A stretch of DNA of 64,000 nt from positions 106,026,020 through 106,090,019 of the forward strand of contig OX235272.1 in assembly GCA_944472155.2 (NCBI GenBank), given 5' to 3'. Of the stretch, positions 1 through 10,112 are shown one piece after another. Source of the stretch: Trichobilharzia szidati. Its lineage: Eukaryota > Platyhelminthes > Trematoda > Strigeidida > Schistosomatidae. The position numbers were made by a program, and so were the translations under genes. Positions within the stretch are counted from its first letter, which is position 1. Every line of letters begins with the position of its first letter. The notes beneath the pieces were generated by a model. It was given only the letters and a program-made list of their open reading frames with translations, did not search any database and was not told the DNA's origin.

Positions 1-11
1 CTCCTTGGGTT

Positions 12-27
12 ATATATATATATATAT
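12..27. repeat. (TA)n microsatellite
   Basis: A short pure TA run. The rest of 1-330 is AT-rich and shows no recognisable gene or element. Confidence 0.8.
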
Positions 28-334
28 CATAATGTGATCAATAATACCGATGATTTCGTTAATCCTTTCAATGGGACTCACACAAATTCTGTGTTGAAAG
101 TTTCTAGAGTCCCCTGAGAAATGAGGATCAGAGCGGTGAATAATGAGTCAAAAAAAAACACGGTGATTTACAGTTATCTCGACGAATATCACGTATAGGA
201 GTTGATTTAACCTAACTATAAGGGTTCCTGTAAGAAATTGGAAGCTTATCTTGGAACATATATAATATAAGAACGGTTACCTTGTGTAATTACTTTTTAA
301 CATTACATTACTTTAGTATAAACTATTTTTGGCA

Positions 335-932
335 ACAGTAAAGAATAGACACCAACTTCAGACGACCTTGAAACAGCCAATCAGATTCTTCTAGGTGAAA
401 AGTGGTGCTTAATTTACAGGGAAGTGTATCTACGATATATATGTAATAAAAATGAATCATATAAAGCATATATCTCTAATATGCTGCAAAAGCTGGTTCC
501 AGATTCTCACAGAAGTGGTTGTAGACATATCAAACCAATGTATCCTCTGTTTCTTCAGCTGTAACAGATACTGGTTGCATATACGCAATATATTACTGAG
601 GGAGAGCTTTGATTTCGAGAAGAAAGTGTCTAAAAAAATCACCAACTATGTACGATTTACAAACTTATACAGACTTCTTCATATATAGTGGTTGCATCTG
701 AATGTATAACCATCAATATCACGGCAATACTTTTGCGGAGTCATTATCCCTCCACATATGCATTTTTTATTCCTCCCTATCAACACATTTTCCACAGAGA
801 AGTCGAAAACCAAATCTAGGAGACATATTCAGCGAGGATTATGACTAGCAACCATTTGTAATTCTGAGCTATCTGATTGGTCAATCAAGGTCATTCGACT
901 TTGGTGTCTATTGTTTACTCTTACCCTATTTT
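335..932. repeat. Inverted-repeat unit (possible foldback or MITE-like element)
   Basis: About 50 bp near 337-386 reads as an imperfect inverted copy of about 877-930, at roughly 80% identity by eye. Each arm ends in a GACCTTGA...CCAATCAGAT block. That block recurs alone, inverted, near 964-998 and, direct, near 11146-11171. The interior holds only short overlapping ORFs (452-688 on both strands) with no recognisable domain. I did not find a clear target duplication outside the arms, so this may be a non-autonomous DNA transposon or part of a larger dispersed repeat. Confidence 0.4.
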
Positions 933-1339
933 TTTCGGATTACGCATTTCTACTTCGGATGCATCTGATTGGTCGGTAGAGATTTATCTCAAGGTCTTTC
1001 TTTATTGGATAGTTTCGTTTTGGGCTGATCTAGTTTAAAATCACCGTCTATTGATTGATTATTCATTGATCTATCCTACATAAGGTAGTAGTAATAGTAG
1101 TGGTGATAATTCATTCTACTTAAGATGACTTATGTTGTGACCCATTCTTTTTAGCTTTAGCCGAGCACACACTTACTTTACCACACTTTCCAAACCCAAG
1201 CAAAACTCATTATTGATAAGAAATCTGGCGCTTAACCCAACGATAATATGCTAATTTGTAAATTTTCATACAGTCACACATTTGATTCATTCACAAAACA
1301 ATTTTAGATAAACTTATATATGATGAATTAATATGTAGT

Positions 1340-1527
1340 ATTTTTTTGATTATAGCTTGATTCCACACCGTATTTTTGGTACAAGTATGGAATTTTCAGC
1401 ATGTGATATCGGTAGCCTAAATTCTGCAGGCCAACCAATTGACATCAGGTGTGCGTCGGCAGGGGGTCGAACCTTGGACCGTGTGCACGATCGGCGAGTG
1501 TCCTAACCGCTGTGCCACCGACTCAAA
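1340..1527 (-). mobile_element. tRNA-headed SINE, group S3 (short-tail subtype)
   Basis: On the minus strand the element opens at about 1527 with a tRNA-like head: an A-box-like TGGCACAGCGGTTAGG followed by a B-box-like GGTTCGACCCC. It then runs through a non-tRNA tail to a T-rich end near 1340. The same tail is present at 48636-48812. The head is the one in the S3 copies at 23015-23243 and 40302-40525, but the tail differs, so two SINE subtypes share one head. 932-1340 upstream shows nothing recognisable. Confidence 0.6.
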
Positions 1528-2063
1528 CTAGAAGAATTGCATGCAGGCGAAAACCTACAAACTGGCAGAAGACGCGAGCAGGCAGCGAAGACAGGACTCT
1601 AGATGAACATGGAGAAGACGGAGGAGATGAAGATAACCAACCAACGGCAACAACAACAACGATAACCAGCACCAATCACCATTAACGGGAGAAATTTGAA
1701 AGAGGTTACTCCCTTCACTTATCTGTCTAGGAAGCGCGGTTTCAACTACAGGCGACAGAATGGATGAAGATGTAGAAGCCAGTCGGAATCAAAAAGGCGA
1801 GATACGTCTTCATCAATCTGAATTCAGTTTGTAAATCTTCTGCTCTCACTCAGCCAGCATGAACAACGAGATTCGGATTTTCAACACCAATGTCAAGCTA
1901 GTCAGTGAATCATGGGTCAGAAACTTGGTGGGCGCATCACGAGAAGCATTTCCAAAAGCCAGCTGCAGACTTTTATCAACAGTTACTCACTTCGCTGGCT
2001 CCATATTGAAGATCAAATGGCAGACCGGCCAACCAAAAAGAATTAGCAACAAGGAATTCTGGC
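1528..2063 (+). mobile_element. RTE-B LINE 3' region, first half, split by RTE-A
   Basis: Decayed coding sequence from the C-terminal, post-catalytic part of a non-LTR reverse transcriptase. It aligns by eye with the better preserved 41795-42572 copy: the stretch before the SALS...IRIFNxNVKSV motif, then a SETW-like segment and a RWP.RISNKE-like segment. Reading frames are broken by stops. The sequence stops at 2063 exactly where RTE-A is inserted and resumes at 2810. The C-terminal region resembles the segment that databases label DUF6451, from memory; this was not searched. Confidence 0.6.
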
Positions 2064-2075
2064 GATGAACAAACC
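2064..2075. repeat. Target-site duplication, left copy
   Basis: GATGAACAAACC, repeated exactly at 2798-2809. The two copies bound the minus-strand RTE-A fragment. Confidence 0.85.
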
Positions 2076-2797
2076 TTTCTGTCTGTCTGTTTTCGACATA
2101 GAACTTTGCACAGATGTGCGACAGTTCAAGTCGCCACACTCCCTCCTTGTAGCACACAAAGCAAGAGAAGAAAGTAGGAGAAATGCATAATAGAGACAGT
2201 AAACAGAGGTGTGAGACAAAGATATAGTAATAACGAAGAACAAAACAGTTTAATTGGAAATCATAAGTCACAAGGAGTGGATGCATCTGCACCAGCCATT
2301 GAGAACGATTTTGAGCCATGTCACCAATTGTTTCCAACCATTGGTTTTTACCGTCCCGAGGACCCCAACCAGGAAGTCTACACCTTCCTACGTGGTTTAA
2401 ACTAACTGTTGTGGATTTCATTGACTGATGAAGTCATGTTTTCGTTTGACCGCCGCTAGCTCTTTTCCAGCCTGACCCTATGTCAGCTAACATTGCCCGT
2501 TACCGAGGAAGGCGATAACTAGGCATGTGTACGTAACACATGTCCTAATCATCTCAGTCGATGTAATTTCACAGCCTCGTCGATTGATTTCCCCTCCTTA
2601 CCTAGCACTCGACCACCTAACCTCAATATTGCTCACCTTATTATACCACCACTTCACACGGGAGATAGAACGCAGGCACCTATGATCAAAGACAGCTAAC
2701 CTTTTCATGTCTTCCACTCTCAATGGCCAGGTCTCACAGCCATAAAGGAGGACGGAGCGGACTGCTGAGCAGTACACACGCCCTTTGGTTGATAGTT
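2076..2797 (-). mobile_element. RTE-A LINE, 5'-truncated 3' end (722 bp)
   Basis: On the minus strand this matches the last part of the RTE-A pol ORF and its 3' UTR. Residues such as the GRCRLPGWGPRDGKNQW stretch near 2370 match the end of the ORF at 36432-39847. The minus-strand 3' terminus is a short (CAGA)n tail at 2076-2090. The fragment is 5'-truncated near 2797 and flanked by identical 12-bp duplications, so it is a genuine target-primed insertion. It interrupts an RTE-B copy and is therefore younger than it. It encodes no complete domain. Confidence 0.85.
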
Positions 2798-2809
2798 GAT
2801 GAACAAACC

Positions 2810-3112
2810 ATCCAAGATCCGATCACTCAACAAATATGTGGGAGAAAATCGAGACGGATCGGGCATACATTAAGGAGACCGTCAAATGACATCGAGTGCC
2901 AGATAGGCCATTACTCGAGTGGAACCCCAATGGGAAGCGACGAGTGGGCCATCGGTGCAAGGGTGACATGGAGGAGATCGTGTAAGGGGTAGATGAGAGA
3001 TTAGGGGCAACCGTGGGGTCAGCCAGTTGAAGAAGTCAGCAGAAAATACAGCAAAGTGTAGATGTGTTGTTTAAGCCCTACGTTCCCCTCGGAATCCAAG
3101 GGATTAATGATA
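2810..3112 (+). mobile_element. RTE-B LINE 3' region, second half
   Basis: Continuation of the RTE-B copy broken at 2063. It holds the C-terminal VTWRRSC-type segment (about 2968-2990) and the shared 3' UTR ending GCCCTACGTTCC...GGAATCCAAGGG, then a degenerate ATAAT tail. Several frame breaks are visible and no functional product is expected. Confidence 0.6.
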
Positions 3113-3900
3113 ATGCTAACTCTATACTAGCTATTCCCATTTATATGACAATAACTAATTGTACGTTTATTAATGTTTGTATGTGTGTTTAAGAAATATA
3201 CATATGCTTACTGTTTGTTTGACTGACTGGCAGTCTGAATTCCAGTTAGTTATCCTAATATAATACAAGTTTCTTGGTATGAACTCGAGTTACTACTAAA
3301 ATATGGAAAACTACTACTTAATTAATTTGATTTGAAAAAATAGTACAGGAATTTCTTGCAGTTAACGCCTGATGTGATGGCTAAACGTGATACGACGCAT
3401 TCATAAAACTAGGCCAACGTTCATCATCATCATCAGCATAGTAGCAGAGATGGCTACCTACCAAGAGACCCAACTCTGTTAATCAGGTCACCGCATTTCA
3501 CCAACGACCAACCCCACCACTACCACCCAAGGCTAATTACTGCACATAGTCACTGACTGAAAGTTGCTAGGCGATTTAAATACATTAATATCAATGTGTC
3601 CCTTAGATTAGTTCATTGTTAATCCTGTACCTGAGAATGACATCGTAACATATAGATGGATTACTGTCAGTCCAGGCATCAAACTATTAACGTGTTATTC
3701 GTCACGTCTGTACAAAAATAGAATACATATTCAATATTCAGGCATATATATATAGTTTATATATTGATTTTTTCTTTTGAATTAATAATAAATAAATCCA
3801 TCATTATTATTATTTTACTGTTACACACACACACACAAAATATAACAATCAATCAATGAATATACTTAATTTATGTCACGAAAAGATGTTATATAAAAAA
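3112..3900. other. No recognisable gene
   Basis: AT-rich sequence with short CA and TA runs. I see no coding region or known repeat here. Confidence 0.5.
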
Positions 3901-3902
3901 AT

Positions 3903-3907
<5 letters not shown>

Positions 3908-3949
<42 letters not shown>
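3908..3949. repeat. (TA)n microsatellite
   Basis: About 20 TA units. A second shorter run lies near 4013-4030. Confidence 0.9.
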
Positions 3950-3952
<3 letters not shown>

Positions 3953-4794
3953 CCAAAAAATCGATTAACATTTAAACTACTATCGTAAATTAATGCTTAC
4001 GTATATGCACACGTATATATATATATATACATAAATTTTCGATTATTTTTGTCATGATTCATGATTCAAAATAACTAACTGTGTACTGTAGACACAGTAA
4101 ACGAAGAAAACAAAGAAGCCTTTCATTATTCATAACTGATTTGTCACGGCTACCATCATCTTATCGTATGATACAATTCGATGATGACTGGAATTAGGCT
4201 AATGATACACAATTGCAACCTATTTATTTATTTAACCCACATAAACAACCTGCTATAGCTGAGGATGCGTAGACTTCGGTAAGTCCTCTCATGTGGTCGT
4301 ACGTCCGTTCATAGCATCTGTCAGATAAGTATTATTCACTATGTTTACACGGCGGAGATGTTTCTCACAAGAGTGAAGAAGCGAATGCGGATGTCTGACA
4401 CTTACAATTGGACTGATGTCTACCTAGAATAGCTGAGAAACTTTGATTTCAAACCTATGCTTTCCTGAATCCGAAAGGATAGAATGCCTCATGAACCTGT
4501 TGTAGTGACGGGAAACCATGCGAACGCTGCCCTACTCCTCACTGCCTTGTGAGAATCGGACATCAAGTGAATGGCTCGTGGAGTGGGGCCCCATAAGATG
4601 ATGGTTTGGGCGTCCAGACAAACAGTATCCCAGCCCGTCGTACAAACTAGTAGATTTTGTGTGGTGCATCTCTCTTCGTGCCTGTAATATGCTTACATAT
4701 TTTTTTATTATTCATTGGTTGGTAAAAAGGTTTAATGTTCATTTTTTTTATAGTTTAGGTTAAAATCCATCCAAACTGAAATTCATAGATAACA

Positions 4795-5062
4795 AACACG
4801 ATGTGACGTGTGCTGCTGATAAGATTTATCAGTAGTATATAAAGAGAAAAAAATATCAGATAGCAGGGAGATAAACTTGACATCAGTCAGATAAAGCAAA
4901 TGATTCAGGGTTGTGGAGAAACATGAGAGAAGTGAAAGAAACACACAATATGAAGGAAGAGCAGAAGTAGTACAACACGAAAGATCTGTGCACAAATGGT
5001 GATTTGAAGATTGATTTTGAAGGCTGTACATAATTTCGCTATATAGAGATACCAAAAATCTC
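4795..5062 (-). repeat. Unclassified dispersed repeat R
   Basis: The minus strand of this stretch resembles 42590-42752 on the plus strand. Both contain a TATCTCCCTGCTA segment and end in a TATCAGxAGCACACG motif. That ending also recurs near 12118-12136 and 41236-41252, next to the gag-like fragments. It may therefore be the flank of an LTR element. The open frame at 4783-5064 has no recognisable domain. Confidence 0.4.
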
Positions 5063-5555
5063 AAATAAACACGCTACAAGCTACACACTTATTGCCAGGT
5101 TTGAAGTAAGCGGGACAGGACTCGAACTTGTGACCGATTCGGCGTAAGTCGAGAGTTCAATTTTCACTAAGAGTGGATGAATATTCACTTCCTTCATAAA
5201 GCTAGAAGTGTGAATTTTTCAATGACCTCTATCTCACAATAATTGAACGCAGTGGTGATACAATCTTAATTCTTGTACATAGTTTGAGGTTAATTCATTC
5301 TGAAATCCAGTTTCATAACACGGATTATTTATTCACACGACTATTGTGTAGGCACATAGCCGGTGCTAATCAAGTTGCCCACATTGAGTAGGCTTCACTT
5401 AGTGTGTATACGACTTTTGAGGTGTTATAAACATTGAGTTTAGTAACCCACTAACAAACGATTCCACAGAGCAGTTTTTTTAACGGAAAAGATATAAATA
5501 AGGCAGTCGAATCTTGTCAAAACTTCAGGAAATGAAGCTACATGAAGAGAGTTTT

Positions 5556-5700
5556 TTCCTTCACGTTCCCCAGTGGAACATAGGGCTTCAAGCTAGTGGC
5601 TTGAAGTTTCTGTAGCAGTGCTTATTTTTACAGGATGGGGTTGCTAGCCTCATGCCCAACCTTTCCTCTTCAGTGGTGAAAATATTCAGAATGAATTAAG
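5556..5700 (-). mobile_element. SINE S3 tail fragment (headless)
   Basis: Matches the 3' tail of the S3 SINE at 40302-40525 in reverse: a CTTCACGTTCCCCAGTGGAA start, the paired CTTCAAGC...GCTTGAAG hairpin, then GCTAGCCTCATGCCCAACC. The tRNA-like head is missing. 5062-5556 and 5700-6250 hold no recognisable gene. Confidence 0.6.
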
Positions 5701-6249
5701 AAGAAACTGTAGAGTGACTACATCTGCACCGATGCGACCACTTTTAAGCCATGTGTCACTAAGATCATTTGCTTATTACATGGCCATTTCATGTTGTCAG
5801 GATGGGATATCAATCACAGAGGCAATGAATACCATGGGACACTGAACAGCGGCACAGTAGGACAATTACAGATGTTCTTGATTTAGTTATGTTCTCTATT
5901 GTGATCAATAGAGATGTAAATCAACAGCCAGTCATGACAATGGTTGCCATGGAGAATTCAAATAAGTTCATTTTATACTAAAAACCTGTACTGAAGCGAT
6001 GTTGTCTAGAAGGGGGGAGAAGAAGAAAGCTTCGCAACCAACCAGCTCTTCAGAGAACACAACTAATTCAAAATCATCTACCTACCTAAGCTACAAATCT
6101 TCACCATTATTTCAGTACAGATGTTCAGTGCTGCTTGATTTTCGAAGATTTTTTAACGAATATTGATTTATGCTGAAACATACTTGAATCGATATTCAAT
6201 TGATTATCAACGTTTCAGTACAATTGCTGATATTATCATGAAAAAAAAA

Positions 6250-7000
6250 ACTCTGAGACTCTCTCTCATGTGGATATGATGAAGTTTTGTCTTTTTGAAA
6301 AGCTCAACATTTACATCTCCATATAATATCACCCATTGTTTCCAGCAGATAACGAAAATCAGTGAATGGTGATCTCCACTGTGTCCAAGCACACGCCGCT
6401 GGACCGAAGAATTACTCACACCATTATACCATCGAGCGCAAGCAATTCTACGGAGATCACGATGATCGACTATGCAGAGTTGCCGCACATCCTCAGATCG
6501 GAAAGGCCAGCTTTCACAGCATTGTACACCCAACCTTTGACAGGTAGCCTAACGTCACAGCGAGGCCAGAGGTGGTTCAATAATAATAATAATAATAATT
6601 TGCTTTATTCCAAAACAGTACTTGTGATACAGAATGGAATTCTCAGCATTTTTACTACAGTATTGCATCCAGTTTGTACATTATCAATAAATAGAATTCT
6701 ACATAGATTGAGGAAACCGCAGTTCATTATTACAACAATACATTGGCATGTCAGTAGCAAAGGTAAAGCTGAAACAGTGTTTGAAGGTGTTCAAGTTGAC
6801 CTATGCCCACCTAGCTTTCAAGATACATTTGGAAATCTCATCCGTCACATCTCCAACAGTACTACTCACAAAAATACTAAGATACATGAACTTATCGACA
6901 ACTTCAAGCGGTTCACCTGCAAGCAAGAGTGAGTACAGGTACATGCTCCTGTCAATCTTGTAATAGCATCTTGCACTTAGACGATGCAAAGCACATACCA
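6250..7000 (-). pseudogene. Decayed non-LTR RT C-terminal region
   Basis: Two separated minus-strand pieces of one LINE pol end. The upstream piece (about 7000-6760) has a DKFMYL...SSTVGDVTDEISK segment, equivalent to the thumb and connection region of RTE-A (DRFNYLGSTISPNGLIADEIS). The downstream piece (about 6540-6340) has ESWPFRSEDVRQL...DHRDLRRI...RRVLG, equivalent to the [16 protein letters not shown]...RRVLG region. Between them, near 6575-6720, sits foreign sequence with a (TAA)n run. Palm motifs are absent and frames are broken. It is related to, but distinct from, RTE-A. Confidence 0.65.
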
Positions 7001-7027
7001 TGCTTTCAGATACTGATGGCTATCAAA

Positions 7028-7160
7028 CAACCTCCCTGGCGTGGTAGGACCTGCAGGAACATAAGTACCATTCAGTGTAGCTTGTTAGGTCATCCACAGT
7101 ACTCAAGCCCGAGCACCACGACAAGGTAGCAGTTGCCAACCGGGACTTTCCTCTTGAAAC
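7028..7160. repeat. Short dispersed repeat
   Basis: A block beginning near TGGTAGGACCTG and ending AAGGTAGCAG...GGGACT recurs at about 46465-46577 and 62512-62622, both just downstream of PLE-A. Its nature is unknown. It may belong to a PLE terminal repeat. 7165-7490 is comparatively GC-rich but has no recognisable domain. Confidence 0.5.
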
Positions 7161-7494
7161 AAAAAAATATGAAACAGAAAAAGCGATCATTTTAAATAAT
7201 GGGGGTAACAGTAGAGCCCCCTCCCCCCACAAGAGACTACTACTGGATCGAGGTTGCCTCCATTCGGAAGACCCTATCACCTTACTGCAACTTGAGATGT
7301 GCAATCTTTGAAGGAAACGGGGGAAGGTTCGACCTTTTTGCAGTCGTTCTCCAACTCACTCCTCTTCACAGAGCAAAAATGTGAGCACAACTGAGGGGGG
7401 AGGTACTGGTCGTCCGAGGAGGAACACAACTTGGAACAAGTGAGACTCACCGGTCAGGAGATAAGACAATATTACTAGTGAATAACTACCCTGC

Positions 7495-8120
7495 AGAATT
7501 TATTCAGAAATAATACGAAGAACCATAGAAAAACTAAGACTAGCAATAAAAATGACGAAAATAATATGGAATTCAAAGCCTCTCTAGTACTACCAAAATA
7601 AAGAAGTAACGCCAGAGGCCTTACGTAAGACACTCAAATGAGGCTAAAATTAGTCAGGGTGGCATTTAAACCAACTGACCAACCAATTCTCTCAGAAATA
7701 AACTTTGTAAGTAGGCTTAAGGATCCAATAGATCCAATTAAAAAATTTAGAAAAATTAATATCATTTACCAAATACCATGCAATTAATGACTTTCAGATC
7801 AATTACATAGGTCGTTAAACTAGTAGGTAGGGGCCAAATAGACTATTGGGACATGAAAATTTAGCTAGACCTAGAATAATTGACCCGCTAGACAGTTAAA
7901 CAACCTAGAAAAAAGCTCAGCCATTGCACTGCATTGCATTCACTTGCATGTAATCACCACACAATAGGTTGTGTAGGACAGTGTGAGAGTATTAAAAAGT
8001 AATACAGTTAGGTGGACAGTGAGAGAGAGAGGTTAATCACTGAAGCTTTATTTATCGATTCAACACTGAAACACGTGCAGTCAATCAGAATGACGCAACG
8101 TCGCCCATACCGGAGATATG
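7495..8120 (+). mobile_element. PLE-E fragment (post-RT region and degenerate GIY-YIG)
   Basis: Translation shows FIQKIIRRTIEKLRLAI..., as in the segment between RT and endonuclease of Penelope-like elements, followed near 7750 by an INIIYQIPC segment equivalent to the GIY-YIG start. Frames are broken repeatedly. The 3' part (7920-8120) is shared with the other PLE-E copies at 11330, 12700, 23640 (minus) and 39848 (minus), including a CGCAATAGAAGTGACTCAA-like end. Confidence 0.55.
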
Positions 8121-8215
8121 GAAAGTGGTAAACAACACAGGGAAGTTGTAAAGAGAGAGAGAAAATATATAATTTTCAACAGTTGATTTGTAAGGATTAA
8201 GTTTTTTTTTGAGTT

Positions 8216-8430
8216 TGACCACAGATTGATATCAGTTAGAGAACCATTGAAAACCAGCACTGGAGAATTGGACATACAGACGACTGTTTCCATTGTCCTA
8301 CTTTGGGAATCATCGGCAGTACGCACCCACTGCAGGGTTCGAACCCAGGACCTTCCGGTTACGAGGCAAGCTCGTATACCATTCCGCCACTGGGACCCGA
8401 TTCAATGGCCTATGAATTCTAACTTCGAAT
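8216..8430 (-). mobile_element. SINE S1 copy, minus
   Basis: Read on the minus strand: a tRNA-like head (A-box-like AGTGGCGGAATGGTATACGAGC, B-box-like GGTTCGAACCC), then a hammerhead-like segment with CCGATGA in the core position and paired flanks near 8260-8320, then the common tail. The core carries U4 to C and the stem II side is disturbed. Confidence 0.65.
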
Positions 8431-8454
8431 CCCTACAAACCCATACTTGCAAAC

Positions 8455-9640
8455 CAATGAGATGCTCACTAGCGACTGGCCCTATTCAGGTAGGTGGTTA
8501 GTTACCTGGGTTCTAGTGGAAAGTCGTGACTAGTAGGGTGCAGCAGGTCGAGTTAGAGGTCAAATCCTCGCCATGGATGACACTAGCTAGCGGTCGCGCT
8601 ATGCTAATTGGAGATAGAATCATGGGTTGGATGGATCGGTCCAGTGGCAGATTAATGATCTACGAGCTCGTTAGTCCTGTAACCGGAAGATCCTCGGTTA
8701 GAACTCCGGTCAGCGGATTCGCGCTGCTGAAGAGCCCGAAACTAGGTCGGCGAAACAACTGGCTCTCCAGTACTCTCAGCTGGTTTTCCAATGGCGCTTT
8801 AACCAATGTCAGCTCATGATGAAATCCTGTAACCAATCAATCAAATCCCTATACACCAATACTTGAAAATTCTAACTTCTATCAATTTGTGATTTAGCGC
8901 GACTGGCACCAACCAATGTCATCGGCAAGAAATCCATCCTCACACTTGACTGGATGTACCACCTTACTGGTCACGACTTCTCACTAGAACTCCAGGAAAC
9001 TCTGTCCTTTAGCCAGTCACTAGCGAGCATGGTATACGAGCTCGTTAGCCTTGTAACTGGAAGATCCTGGATTCAAACCTTGGGGATGAGTGTTTACTGC
9101 CGATGATTCATAAACTAGGCTGATGAAACAGCTGTCCAGTACTCCAGGCTGATTTTAGTGGTTCTCCAACTGATATCAATCCGTGGTCAAACTCGAAGAA
9201 GACAAATTGTGAAAAGACGTGTGACTAAAATTCGCAATAATTAATTTATCCTGGAAATCTTGTCCCATCCAGTTGTTAATACTGCTGTGATATTTAAAAT
9301 AAACTTATCTAATATGGAAAGGGAAGCTGTGACTAGTAGGGTACAGCAGGTCGAAGGTGAGGCAGTAACTCATAGAAGAAGAAGACATTGAGAAGTTGTC
9401 ACGCTATGCCGTGAATTGGTAGAAGTTAGAATTCATGGGCTGGTTGGCCATTGGATCGGGTTCCAGTGGCTCATGAATGGTCTACGAGCTCTCTCGCCTT
9501 GTAACCAAAAGGTCCTGGGTTCAAACCCCCTATCGGTGGGTGCGTACTGATGAAGAGTCCGAAACCAGGACGAAGCGGCTGGCTGTCCAGTACTCTCTAA
9601 CTGATGCCAGCTCATGATGAAATCCTCCAAATAATATGGA
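8455..9640 (+). mobile_element. Tandem array of SINE S1 units with three hammerhead-like sites
   Basis: Three plus-strand S1 heads and ribozyme-like tails follow one another, with the hammerhead-like segments near 8718, 9088 and 9544. That spacing, about 370 and 450 bp, is close to unit length. A minus-strand front segment (8868-9025) interrupts the array. The site at 8718 has an intact CTGAAGA core with GCC/GGC closing stem II. The site at 9544-9593 has perfect stem I arms. S1 is roughly 430 bp per unit with front, tRNA-like head, ribozyme-like segment and tail. Confidence 0.65.
9544..9593 (+). ncRNA. Hammerhead-like ribozyme in SINE S1
   Basis: Stem I arms GTACTG (9544-9549) and CAGTAC (9588-9593) pair perfectly. 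The core position reads ATGAAGA, that is CUGANGA with C3 changed to A. Stem II is GTCC/GGAC, followed by GAAG in place of GAAA, a short stem III, and C at the cleavage position (9587). Layout and stem II match the Smalpha hammerhead family. The C3 change should cripple cleavage, so this copy is probably a relic. Confidence 0.55.
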
Positions 9641-10112
9641 AAGAAATACAAACGTCAAGTCAGTTCTTCCATACGGATCAGAAACTTGGCCGGTCACAAA
9701 GAATATTTCCAACAGCCTGTTGCAGACCTTTATCAACAACTGTCTTCGTTCTATACTGAAGGTCAAATGGCCCGAAAGAATCACCAACAAAAAACTATGG
9801 GAACAAACAAAAAACAAGAACCAATCGCTCAACAAATATGCAGGAGAAAGTGAAGATGGATTGGACACTCGCTGAGGAGACCGCTGGGTGACATCGCTCG
9901 TCAGGCCAGTGCTCGAGTGGAACCCGAAAGGGAAGCGACGAGTGGGACGTCCAAGGGTGACATGGAGGAGATCGTGTGATGAGGAACTGAAACAGTATGG
10001 ACTAACATGGATGCAGGTGAAAAGTACAGCAGAAGACAGAAGCAAGTGGAGACGTGTAGTTGAAGCCCTATGTTCCACTAGGAACCCATGGGAACAATAA
10101 TAATAATATAAA
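9640..10112 (+). mobile_element. RTE-B LINE 3' end
   Basis: Plus-strand pieces of the RTE-B pol C-terminus lie in different frames: NVKSVLPYGSETWPVT then a CLRSILKVKWPERITNKKLWEQT segment (9636-9830), then KGKRRVGRPRVTWRRSCDEE...WRRVVEALCS (about 9927-10085). The element ends with the shared GCCCTATGTTCCACTAGGAAC terminus and an ATAATAATAAT tail. RT palm motifs are not present because the copy is 5'-truncated. The opposite-strand ORF at 9530-10186 is a shadow. Confidence 0.75.

Noticed and set aside
452..688. A small host gene in the inverted-repeat unit
   Set aside because: Overlapping ORFs on both strands, AT-rich composition and no recognisable domain or splice context.
6366..6932. A 188-residue plus-strand ORF
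   Set aside because: It is antisense to the decayed LINE pol pieces at 6250-7000 and crosses a (TAA)n run read as poly-Asn.
8340..8420. Ser- or Leu-type tRNA genes at the many GGTTCGAACCC sites
   Set aside because: They are SINE S1 heads, always joined to the same ribozyme-like tail and front segment. None folds cleanly as a tRNA by eye.
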